A stretch of 5,903 nt of DNA from Frankiaceae bacterium (GTDB taxonomy: Bacteria; Actinomycetota; Actinomycetes; Frankiales; Frankiaceae). Below the pieces are notes generated by a model that saw only the letters and a list, made by a program, of their open reading frames with translations, had not been told where the DNA came from and did not search any database. The stretch lies in assembly GCA_030840885.1 (NCBI GenBank), contig JAVEDQ010000171.1, positions 1 through 5,903 on the forward strand. The letters are read 5' to 3'. How positions within the stretch are numbered: the stretch's first letter is position 1; each line of letters begins with the position of its first letter. The position numbers and the translations under genes were made by a program. Of the stretch, positions 1-5,866 are shown piece by piece.

Positions 1-288
1 GTCCGCCCGCCGCTCGTCGCGTCCGGCCCCGGCGCCACCGGGGAGCAGCCGCCAGCCGGAGGGTTGCGCGTCGACGTGCAGATCGGACAGGACGGCGGCG
101 CTGCGGCCGACCATGTCGGCGCCGCCCCCGCGGTTCGGCAGCTCGGGCAGGTGCGGGAAGTCGGGCAGCGCTTCGAGGACCAGCCGGACGGCTTCGTCGG
201 CGTCGGTGCCGGGCAGTGAGCCGACGCCGGTGGCGGCTGCGGAGGGCCAGGCAGTTCCGGGCCAGGCGGGCGCGGGGGGCGTGGTCAC
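1..288 (-). CDS. MetE/UROD-like 'methionine synthase' homologue, N-terminal part only
   Basis: Partial gene; 96 codons are visible and the rest runs off the left edge. Translating the minus strand from the GTG at 288 gives a Pro/Ala-rich lead, then GVGSLPGTDADEAVRLVLE (about residues 22-40), DFPHLPELPNRG and GADMVGR, then LHVDAQPSGWRLLP. This pattern is typical of the short actinobacterial cobalamin-independent methionine-synthase-like proteins (the Rv3015c type, about 330-340 residues, usually just before ligA). The GTG at 288 is the only usable start, because an in-frame TAG lies at 298-300. No good Shine-Dalgarno sequence is visible. The zinc-binding and catalytic residues of the family lie in the missing C-terminal part, so true methionine synthase activity cannot be judged; these short homologues lack the duplicated N-terminal barrel of full MetE. 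It follows the acyltransferase gene by 80 nt, a gap mostly filled by a tandem repeat. Confidence 0.82.
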   Translation of the reverse strand, partial: MTTPPAPAWPGTAWPSAAATGVGSLPGTDADEAVRLVLEALPDFPHLPELPNRGGGADMVGRSAAVLSDLHVDAQPSGWRLLPGGAGAGRDERRAD

Positions 289-315
289 GGCGTCACGCTA
301 TCGACCTGCGGGGCT

Positions 316-383
316 GTTCAGCGGTTCTGGAAGTTCGGCGGTTCTGGAAGTTCAGCGGTTCTCGAAGTTCAGCGGTTCTCGAA
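316..383. repeat. Four tandem copies of a 17-nt unit spanning the acyltransferase stop codon
   Basis: Four head-to-tail 17-nt units lie at 316-332, 333-349, 350-366 and 367-383. On the plus strand they read GTTCAGCGGTTCTGGAA, GTTCGGCGGTTCTGGAA and then twice GTTCAGCGGTTCTCGAA. The last unit, on the minus strand, encodes the final four codons of the acyltransferase (Phe-Glu-Asn-Arg), its TGA and two further bases; the other three copies lie downstream of the stop. The two gene-proximal copies are identical, and the two distal ones share one substitution, which fits stepwise duplication. The period is not a multiple of three, nor of the helical turn. The role is unknown; slipped-strand duplication is the simplest explanation. 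Confidence 0.95.
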
Positions 384-1109
384 GTCCTCGGCGTCCATCC
401 GGCGGGACTCCTCCACCGTCGGCGCCGTACCGCCGAGCCGGGCCGGCAACCACCAGGCGTCGTCGGGACCCTCAGGGGCATCGGGATAGGTGTCCTGGGC
501 GTGCGTGAGCATCACGCGCAACCGGTCGTGGAGCCGCTCGGTGACCTGCACGAGGTCGTCCCCGGGCGCGACGGGGATCGGCTCGCCCACGACGATGGTG
601 ACCGGCACGCCCCGCTTGCGGAAGTTGCGGGGCCGTCCCTTGGTCCAGATCCGCTGGGTGCCCCAGATGGCGACGGGGATGAGGGGGGTGCCGCTCTCGA
701 GCGCCAGCCGGGCCGCCCCGGTCTTCAGCGTCTTCACGTCGAAGGCCCGGTTGATCGTCGCCTCGGGGAAGACGCCGATCAGCTCGCCCTCCTTCAACGC
801 CCGCAACGCCTCGTCGTAGGCGGCGGCGCCAGCCTTGCGGTCGACCGGGATGTGGTGCATCCCGCGCATCAGCGGGCCGCTCACCGGGTGGTCGAAGACC
901 TGCTTCTTGGCCATGAAGCGGACCAGCCGCTTCGGGTGCGCACCCAGCCCGACGAAGATGAAGTCGAGGTAGCTGACGTGCGTACTCGCCAGCACGGCGC
1001 CGCCGGTCGCGGGCACGTGCTCCGCGCCCTGGACATCGAGCTTCAGACCCAACGCCCGGAACAGCCCGAGCGCGGTCCGGATCACCGGTGGATAGACGAA
1101 CTCGGCCAC
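369..1109 (-). CDS. PlsC-type lysophospholipid acyltransferase (1-acyl-sn-glycerol-3-phosphate acyltransferase family)
   Basis: The 246-residue product carries the ordered motifs of the PlsC/LPLAT family. The catalytic HX4D is seen as STHVSYLDF (H44, D49). The block II region is HIPVDR (86-91), the acceptor-binding block III is FPEATI (114-119), and block IV is IPVAIWG (144-150). The family transfers an acyl chain to a lysophospholipid such as 1-acylglycerol-3-phosphate at the inner membrane face; the true acceptor here is unknown. There is no strong transmembrane helix, so peripheral membrane association is likely. A C-terminal segment with AWWLPARLGG (218-227) resembles tails I associate with actinobacterial members. 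The start is GTG at 1109, 23 nt after the mnmA stop, with only a weak GGGG about 12 nt upstream; no other start codon fits the N-terminus. In M. tuberculosis the comparable gene lies upstream of iscS; here it lies downstream of mnmA. Its stop codon sits inside a 17-nt tandem repeat. Confidence 0.9.
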   Translation of the reverse strand: MAEFVYPPVIRTALGLFRALGLKLDVQGAEHVPATGGAVLASTHVSYLDFIFVGLGAHPKRLVRFMAKKQVFDHPVSGPLMRGMHHIPVDRKAGAAAYDEALRALKEGELIGVFPEATINRAFDVKTLKTGAARLALESGTPLIPVAIWGTQRIWTKGRPRNFRKRGVPVTIVVGEPIPVAPGDDLVQVTERLHDRLRVMLTHAQDTYPDAPEGPDDAWWLPARLGGTAPTVEESRRMDAEDFENR

Positions 1110-1132
1110 GGAGGAAAGCTACCCCGTCGATC

Positions 1133-2188
1133 TCACGCCGCGGACACGACCCTGCCACCACCGAGGACGCGCTCGTCGTCGTAGAGCACGACGGCCTGAC
1201 CCGGTGCCATGCCCCGGATCGGCTGGTGCAGCGTGACCGTCAACGCGCCGCCGTCCCCCTCGGCGGTGGCGGGCACGGCCGCACCGTGCGCCCGGATCTG
1301 CGCGAGACAGGCCACCGGCGGGCCGGAGTAGGTCGACTCGGCAGCGGTCAGCCGGGTGACGTCCAGCGCTTCGGCCGGCCCGACGGTGACGGTGTTGTCC
1401 ACCGGGGAGATGCCGAGCACGTAGCGGGGCCGACCGTCGGCGGCGGGACGGTCGAGAGCGAGTCCCTTGCGCTGCCCGACGGTGAACGCGTACGCCCCGT
1501 CGTGCTGACCGACCACGGCGCCGTCGACGTCGACGACGGGACCCGGCTGGGAACCGAGCCGGTCGTGCAGCCAGCCCGAGGTGTCGCCCGAGGCGATGAA
1601 GCAGATGTCGGTGCTGTCGGCCTTGTCGGCGACGGCGAGCCCGCGCTCGGCCGCCTCCCGGCGCACCTGCGCCTTCGTGATGCCGCCGAGGGGGAACATC
1701 GCATGTTCGAGCTGCTCCGGCCGCAGCGTGCCGAGCACGTAGGACTGGTCCTTGCCGGCGTCGACGCTGCGGCGCAGCACCGGCGGCGACCCGGGGTCGA
1801 GGCGGGCGTGGTGCCCGGTGACCACGGCGTCGAACCCAAGCGCGAGCGCGCGGTCGAGGACGGCGGCGAACTTGATCCGCTCGTTGCAGCGCAGGCACGG
1901 GTTGGGGGTGCGCCCGGCCGCGTACTCGGCGACGAAATCGTCGATCACGTCCTCGCGGAACCGTTCGGCGAGGTCCCAGACGTAGAACGCGATGCCCAGG
2001 ACGTCCGCCGCGCGACGCGCGTCGCGGGCGTCGTCGAGGGTGCAGCAGCCGCGTGCCCCCTCGCGCGCCGAGACGGGCTTCGCCGACAACGCGAGGTGCA
2101 CGCCCGTCACGTCGTGGCCGGCGTCGACGGCATGCGCGGCCGCCACCGCGGAGTCGACGCCACCACTCATCGCGGCCAGGACGCGCAC
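1133..2188 (-). CDS. mnmA: tRNA-specific 2-thiouridylase MnmA (TrmU)
   Basis: The 351-residue product is a full-length MnmA. It adenylates U34 of tRNA(Lys), tRNA(Glu) and tRNA(Gln) with ATP and replaces O2 with sulfur, in the cytoplasm. The PP-loop SGGVDS is at 8-13 near the N-terminus. [14 protein letters not shown] (94-107) supplies the first catalytic cysteine, C101 (E. coli C102). DSTDICFI (191-198) supplies the persulfide cysteine, C196 (E. coli C199). TVGQRKGL (236-243) and the C-terminal barrel are also present. The position of E. coli D99 is a cysteine here (C98), and a CC pair sits at 48-49. The start is GTG at 2188, with AAGGGG (2197-2202) 8 nt upstream. The gene begins 15 nt after the cysteine desulfurase stop, so donor and user of the persulfide are probably cotranscribed. 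No tusABCDE-like relay genes are in the window, which fits direct transfer from the desulfurase (inference). Confidence 0.97.
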   Translation of the reverse strand: MRVLAAMSGGVDSAVAAAHAVDAGHDVTGVHLALSAKPVSAREGARGCCTLDDARDARRAADVLGIAFYVWDLAERFREDVIDDFVAEYAAGRTPNPCLRCNERIKFAAVLDRALALGFDAVVTGHHARLDPGSPPVLRRSVDAGKDQSYVLGTLRPEQLEHAMFPLGGITKAQVRREAAERGLAVADKADSTDICFIASGDTSGWLHDRLGSQPGPVVDVDGAVVGQHDGAYAFTVGQRKGLALDRPAADGRPRYVLGISPVDNTVTVGPAEALDVTRLTAAESTYSGPPVACLAQIRAHGAAVPATAEGDGGALTVTLHQPIRGMAPGQAVVLYDDERVLGGGRVVSAA

Positions 2189-2196
2189 GGTGTCAG

Positions 2197-2202
2197 CCCC
2201 TT
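2197..2202 (-). promoter_or_regulatory. Ribosome binding site of mnmA
   Basis: AAGGGG on the minus strand lies 8 nt before the GTG at 2188 and immediately after the iscS TGA (2204-2206). It supports the GTG over the in-frame ATG six codons later, which would cut into the strand just before the PP-loop. Confidence 0.75.
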
Positions 2203-2203
2203 C

Positions 2204-3391
2204 TCAGCTGCGGCGGGCGCCGGTGAGCGCCCCCGCCCGACGGGCCCGCTCGACGACGGGACCGATGGCCTCGACGAGCGCACGGACGTCGGCGGCGGTG
2301 GAGGTGTGCCCGAGCGAGAACCGCAGCGAACCGCGGGCCCGGTCGTGGTCGCTGCCGAGCGCGAGCAGGACGTGGGACGGCCGGGCGATCCCGGCCGAGC
2401 AGGCCGAGCCCGTGGAGCACTCGACCCCGCGGGCGTCGAGCAGCATCAGCAGGCTGTCGCCGGCGCAGCCGGGGAACGAGAGGTGGGCGTTGCCGGGGAG
2501 CCGGGACGGGCCCGGTGCAGCCCCGTTCAACAGCGCGTCGGGCACCGCGGCGAAGACTCCGGCGAGCAGCGAGTCACGCAGGGCGCCGATGCGCGCGGCG
2601 CGTTCGGGCTGCTCCTCGACGGCGAGCGCGGTGGCGACGGCCAGCCCGCGGATGGTCGGCACGTCGAGGGTCCCGGAGCGCACCTCGCGTTCCTGCCCGC
2701 CGCCGTGGGTCAGCGGCGTGACATCCAGGCCGCGCCGGAGCAGCAGGGCGCCGGCGCCGTACGGGCCGCCGAACTTGTGGCCGGTGACGGTCAGGGCGTC
2801 GACACCACTGGCGGCGAACGACACCGGCAGGGCGCCGACGGCCTGCACGGCGTCGCTGTGGAACGGGACCCCGAATTCGCCGGCGACCGCGGCCAGGGCG
2901 GCGATGTCCTGCACGGTCCCGATCTCGTTGTTAGCCCACATGATGCTGACCAGGGCCACCGAGCCCGGGTCGGCAGCCAGGATGGAACGGAGGGTGGCGG
3001 GTTCGACCCGGCCGACGGCGTCGACCGGCAGCAGCACGACCTCCGCGCCCTGCTCGGCGGCGAGCCACTCGGCGGCGTCGAGCACGGCGTGGTGCTCGAC
3101 GGCGCTGATGACCACGCGGCGGCAGCGGGGGTCGGCGGCGTGCCGGGCCCAGTAGAGACCCTTGAGAGCGAGGTTGTCGCTCTCGGTACCCCCGCCGGTG
3201 AACAGCACCTCCGACGGCCGTGCGTCGAGCGCGCCGGCGATCGATTCCCGCGATTCCTCGACGACCCGGCGGGCCCGTCGCCCGCTTGCGTGCAGGGCGG
3301 AGGCGTTACCGACCTCGGCCAGCGCCTCGGTCATCGCCGCGATCGCGGCCGGAACCATCGGCGTCGTCGCCGCATGATCCAGATAGCTCAC
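2204..3391 (-). CDS. iscS: Cysteine desulfurase, group I IscS/NifS type
   Basis: The 395-residue PLP enzyme converts L-cysteine to L-alanine and carries the sulfur as an enzyme persulfide. All group I landmarks are present. The N-terminus is [10 protein letters not shown] (2-11). GGTESDN (67-73) contacts PLP. H100 stacks on the cofactor. D180 and Q183 lie in HSDAVQ. The Schiff-base lysine K206 is in [13 protein letters not shown]180, Q183 and K206 match E. coli IscS numbering. The mobile-loop cysteine is C331 in STGSACSAG, with an extra cysteine six residues before it (C325). The start is GTG at 3391; the GGAAG before it lies only 2 nt away, too close for a normal ribosome site, so a leaderless mRNA is possible. 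The gene lies 36 nt after the decarboxylase-like gene and 15 nt before mnmA. The neighbour suggests a main role in tRNA thiolation, though supply of Fe-S assembly cannot be excluded. Actinobacteria usually also carry sufS elsewhere. Confidence 0.95.
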   Translation of the reverse strand: MSYLDHAATTPMVPAAIAAMTEALAEVGNASALHASGRRARRVVEESRESIAGALDARPSEVLFTGGGTESDNLALKGLYWARHAADPRCRRVVISAVEHHAVLDAAEWLAAEQGAEVVLLPVDAVGRVEPATLRSILAADPGSVALVSIMWANNEIGTVQDIAALAAVAGEFGVPFHSDAVQAVGALPVSFAASGVDALTVTGHKFGGPYGAGALLLRRGLDVTPLTHGGGQEREVRSGTLDVPTIRGLAVATALAVEEQPERAARIGALRDSLLAGVFAAVPDALLNGAAPGPSRLPGNAHLSFPGCAGDSLLMLLDARGVECSTGSACSAGIARPSHVLLALGSDHDRARGSLRFSLGHTSTAADVRALVEAIGPVVERARRAGALTGARRS

Positions 3392-3398
3392 GGCTTCC

Positions 3399-3404
3399 AG
3401 GGTA
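3399..3404 (-). promoter_or_regulatory. Possible -10 element for a leaderless iscS transcript
   Basis: TACCCT on the minus strand fits the TANNNT -10 pattern of actinobacterial promoters and ends 7 nt before the GTG at 3391, the spacing expected if transcription begins at or next to the start codon. The -35 region, about 17 nt further up (near 3422-3427, GTCAGT), is a poor match. Short motifs like this occur by chance, so this is only a candidate internal promoter. Confidence 0.25.
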
Positions 3405-3427
3405 TGGGCACGGGCGCCGCGACTGAC

Positions 3428-4135
3428 TCAGACGGAACGCTCGGGTGCCGTGATCTGCATCCTCGCGCCGGAGATGGTCAGGCAGGGGTGCCGACCGGTG
3501 AGCAGCCACTGGGGTAGCGAGGGCCCTCGGGTGGAGACGTCGGCGCGGCTGAATCGGGCCCGGCCACGAAGCCGGACGGTGCTGCGGCGTCGGCCTCCGT
3601 CGGGCGAGGCCTGGATGACCGGGAGCGCGCCGCGCAGTGGGAGCAGCGGTCCCGCCCCGGTTCGGGTAGCGGGGGTGACGCCGACCGACACCGACCATTC
3701 GTCGGTCTCGAGCCGAGCGGGTCCGTCTGCGGGCCACAGGGCGCGGGCCAGCGTCTTCGGCAGATTCCAACCGGCTCGACCGCCCACCACGCTCGCCAGC
3801 GAGTCGACAGCGATGAACGGCACGGTGACGGCGGGCAGGCCGCGGCGGCGCAGCAGCACCGGCGAGGCGAACACCTCGGAGTAGGACCCGACGGGACTCT
3901 CCTGATAGCGGACGAGTGCGCCCACGGTGATCGGAAGGGTCTTGAAGTCCCGCAGCGCGGACGGCACGTGGGCGAGCGCAGCCGGCGAGGCGCGGTGCCA
4001 CCACAGGACGGCCGAAACCCTGGTGTCCCACGGCGGCGCGGGTGGTGGGCCACCCTCGCCGGCTTCCAGGCGGGCTCGGAGCGGGGCATGGAGCGTCGAC
4101 TCGAGCACCGACGGCAGGTCCGGCCCGGTGGTCAT
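3428..4135 (-). CDS. Acetoacetate decarboxylase-like (ADC superfamily) protein
   Basis: The 235-residue product resembles the ADC superfamily. It has VRYQESPVGSYSEVFASPVL (75-94), the strand-turn region with the conserved acidic residue E87. It also has GGRAGWNLPKTLA (118-130), matching the family's 'PK(K)L' segment, where K127 aligns with the Schiff-base lysine (K115 of the Clostridium acetobutylicum enzyme). The adjacent second lysine of that enzyme is a threonine here (T128). ADC itself turns acetoacetate into acetone and CO2 through an imine; other superfamily members use the lysine for aldol or dehydration chemistry, so the reaction is open. No signal peptide or membrane helix is seen. 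The ATG at 4135 overlaps the preceding TGA (ATGA, 4132-4135) and has GGGGAG (4141-4146) 5 nt upstream, so translation is coupled to the SDR-DUF2867 gene, pointing to a shared pathway. Alternative: a non-catalytic ADC-fold binding protein. Confidence 0.72.
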   Translation of the reverse strand: MTTGPDLPSVLESTLHAPLRARLEAGEGGPPPAPPWDTRVSAVLWWHRASPAALAHVPSALRDFKTLPITVGALVRYQESPVGSYSEVFASPVLLRRRGLPAVTVPFIAVDSLASVVGGRAGWNLPKTLARALWPADGPARLETDEWSVSVGVTPATRTGAGPLLPLRGALPVIQASPDGGRRRSTVRLRGRARFSRADVSTRGPSLPQWLLTGRHPCLTISGARMQITAPERSV

Positions 4136-5763
4136 CGGAGCTCCCCGGTCGGCGTCGGGTTCGTCGGGTCCGTCATGGCATCCGTCGTCGCATCCGTCGT
4201 TGGGTCGGGCGTCGCCAGCGTGACCGCACCCTCGATGTGCGCCGGTTCGGCCGCGGCACCGGTCGAGGTCCGGCACGCGTCCGCGGGCAGCAACGCCTCG
4301 GCCTCGGCGGCGACCGACAGCCCCGCGATCATGTCGCCGAAGATGATGCCGTGGAAGGGCGCGACGGCCCACCAGTAGAGGTCGCCGGCGAGCCCGCGCG
4401 GGTGGAACAGGGCGCGCTGGGTGATGCGCGTGCAACCGGTCGGGCCGGCGTCCGTGGCCGGCTCGATCCGCCATTCCAGCCAGGCGAGGCCGGGCATCTT
4501 CATCTCGCCCCGCAGGCGCAGGATCTCGCCCCGCTCGAGGTGCTCGACCCGCCAGAAGTCGACCGATTCGCCGACCGACAGCCGCTGCGGGTCGCGGCGT
4601 CCGCGCCGGTGGGTCATCCCGCCCGCGAGCACGTCGAGGGCACCACGGGCCGCCCACGCGGCCGGCGTCGAGTGCCAACCGGTCTGCCCGCCGATGCGCT
4701 CCACCTGGCGCCAGACCGCGTCCCGCGGTGCCGACACGACCCGGCTGCGGATGTCCCGGTACAGCCGTCCCCCGGCCCAGTCCGGATCGCTCGGCAGCGG
4801 ATCGCTCGGTGCCCCCGGCCAGGGCGCATCCGACCAGCGGCTGGTCACGGTCGACTCGCGCACGCGCAGCAGCGCCAACCGGATGGCGTCGTCGACCCCG
4901 AGCAGACCCTCGGGCGGGTCGGGGATGAAGTCGACGATGTCGTGCTCGGAGCAGACGACCTCGTTGGCCAACGATCGGACGAGCGGGCGCGCAAGCTGCG
5001 CCGGCACCGGCGTGATGAGCCCGACCCACTGCGAGGTGAGAGCGGGTGAGAGCAGCGGGACGCCGATGATGAGTCGCTTCCGCAGGCCGGCGACGGCCGC
5101 GTAGCGCTGCATCATCTCGCGGTAGGTGAGCACGTCCGGGCCGCCGATGTCGAAGCGGCGGGAGATCTTCGAAGGGAGGTTCGCCGCGCCGACCAGGTAC
5201 CGCAGCACGTCGCGCACCGCGATGGGCTGGGTGCGGGTCTCGACCCAGCGCGGCGCGGTCATGACGGGCAGCCGGTCGGTCAGGTGGCGCAGCATCTCGA
5301 ACGACGCGCTGCCACTGCCCAGGATGATGGCCGCCTGCAGCACCGCCGTCGGTACACCGGAGGCCAGCAGGATGTCACCCACCTCGGCCCGGCTGCGCAG
5401 GTGCTCGCTCAGCTCCTGCTGGGCGGGCAGCAGGCCACCGAGGTACACGATCCGGCGCACACCTGCGTCCGCGCAGGCCGAGGCGAACGCTTCCGCCGCC
5501 TGCCGGTCGGTCTCCCCGAACTCCGTGCCCGAGTCGATGGAGTGCACGAGGTAGTAGGCGACGTCGGCGCCGGCCAGGGCGGGCACGAGCGTCTCGGGCT
5601 CCAGCGCGTCGGCCTCGACGACCTCAACCTGATGGCGCCAAGGGGCCCCGGACAGCCGCGACGCGCTCCGCGTCATGGCGCGGACCTCGATGCCGGCCGC
5701 GAGAAGGCGCGGGACGAGCCGGCCGCCGATGTACCCGGTCGCGCCGGTGACCAATGCCCGCAT
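4132..5763 (-). CDS. Atypical SDR (NAD(P)-binding) fused to a DUF2867-like domain
   Basis: The 543-residue product has an N-terminal Rossmann domain with GATGYIGG (7-14, the GxxGxxG dinucleotide motif). The YbjT-like atypical SDR signature follows: YYLVHSID (70-77), RIVYLGGLLP (104-113), LSEHLRSRAEVGDIL (118-132), ILGSGSASFE (147-156) and QPIAVRDVLRYLVG (179-192). I see no canonical YxxxK pair, as expected for atypical members. Residues about 335-490 look like DUF2867: GWHSTPAAWAARG, the run from SVGESVDFWRVEHLE to GEMKMPGLAWLEWRI, and LFHPRGLAGDLYWW ahead of FHGIIFGDM. A Thr/Asp/Pro-rich tail (518-541) ends it. Substrate and reaction are unknown; reductase, isomerase or redox-sensing roles are all possible. 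The ATG at 5763 is chosen because GATGYIGG begins six residues later; the TTG at 5805 has no ribosome site and lies close to the upstream hairpin. It is the first gene of the operon and overlaps the next by 4 nt. Confidence 0.88.
   Translation of the reverse strand: MRALVTGATGYIGGRLVPRLLAAGIEVRAMTRSASRLSGAPWRHQVEVVEADALEPETLVPALAGADVAYYLVHSIDSGTEFGETDRQAAEAFASACADAGVRRIVYLGGLLPAQQELSEHLRSRAEVGDILLASGVPTAVLQAAIILGSGSASFEMLRHLTDRLPVMTAPRWVETRTQPIAVRDVLRYLVGAANLPSKISRRFDIGGPDVLTYREMMQRYAAVAGLRKRLIIGVPLLSPALTSQWVGLITPVPAQLARPLVRSLANEVVCSEHDIVDFIPDPPEGLLGVDDAIRLALLRVRESTVTSRWSDAPWPGAPSDPLPSDPDWAGGRLYRDIRSRVVSAPRDAVWRQVERIGGQTGWHSTPAAWAARGALDVLAGGMTHRRGRRDPQRLSVGESVDFWRVEHLERGEILRLRGEMKMPGLAWLEWRIEPATDAGPTGCTRITQRALFHPRGLAGDLYWWAVAPFHGIIFGDMIAGLSVAAEAEALLPADACRTSTGAAAEPAHIEGAVTLATPDPTTDATTDAMTDPTNPTPTGELR
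4178..4201 (-). repeat. 12-nt direct repeat (two copies) coding the Thr-Thr-Asp-Ala tail
   Basis: Two adjacent 12-nt copies (plus strand GCATCCGTCGTC then GCATCCGTCGTT) lie inside the SDR-DUF2867 gene and encode the repeated Thr-Thr-Asp-Ala of its C-terminal tail; a partial third copy follows (Met-Thr-Asp). The in-frame period suggests slippage in a stretch under weak constraint, probably a disordered tail. Confidence 0.8.
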
Positions 5764-5777
5764 ACCGCGAGTCTGCC

Positions 5778-5794
5778 CCGGCACCTGCTGCCGG
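5778..5794. promoter_or_regulatory. Perfect inverted repeat upstream of the SDR-DUF2867 gene
   Basis: CCGGCA, a 5-nt spacer and TGCCGG form a perfect 6-bp inverted repeat, 14 nt before the ATG at 5763 and after the upstream gene's hairpin. It could be an operator for a dimeric repressor or a small hairpin in the 5' leader near the ribosome site. A 6-bp GC palindrome is not rare in DNA this rich in GC. Confidence 0.35.
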
Positions 5795-5816
5795 AACGCC
5801 CCCAATGAGACGCGAC

Positions 5817-5849
5817 AGGGCGGCTCCCCCGCATTGGGGAAGCCGCCCT
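5817..5849 (-). terminator. GC-rich hairpin terminator after the possible ETF alpha gene
   Basis: The 9-bp arms AGGGCGGCT (5817-5825) and AGCCGCCCT (5841-5849) pair perfectly. After one C/A mismatch, four more C:G pairs close a 5-nt loop (5831-5835). It begins 17 nt after the stop codon at 5867. Neither strand has a run of T after the stem, as is common for actinobacterial terminators. It separates the upstream gene from the operon beginning at 5763. Confidence 0.75.
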
Positions 5850-5866
5850 TCGGTGGGGACCGGGAC

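Noticed and set aside
316..383. CRISPR array or LexA/SOS box
   Set aside because: The units are 17 nt with no spacers, and although GTTC/GAAC pieces occur they do not form the GAAC-N4-GTTC operator.
216..1184. Plus-strand open frame over the acyltransferase
   Set aside because: Shadow of the PlsC-family gene; low-complexity Arg/Gly/His composition and no domain.
1088..3517. Long plus-strand open frame (809 codons) across the desulfurase and mnmA
   Set aside because: It runs antisense to two genes with complete catalytic motifs; its translation is Gly/Arg/Asp/Val-rich with no recognisable domain, as expected for a shadow frame in GC-rich DNA.
3428..5029. 533-codon minus-strand frame that begins far upstream of the ADC-like gene
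   Set aside because: The part upstream of 4135 is Arg/Ala/Gly-rich shadow of the SDR-DUF2867 gene; the real start is the ATG at 4135 with a ribosome site and ATGA overlap.
4132..5805. Start of the SDR-DUF2867 gene at TTG 5805
   Set aside because: It adds 14 residues before the Rossmann motif, has no ribosome site and lies just beyond the hairpin; ATG at 5763 gives the usual family N-terminus.
5817..5849. Riboswitch or attenuator for the SDR gene
   Set aside because: It is a single simple hairpin 17 nt after a stop codon with no alternative pairing seen; a terminator explains it.
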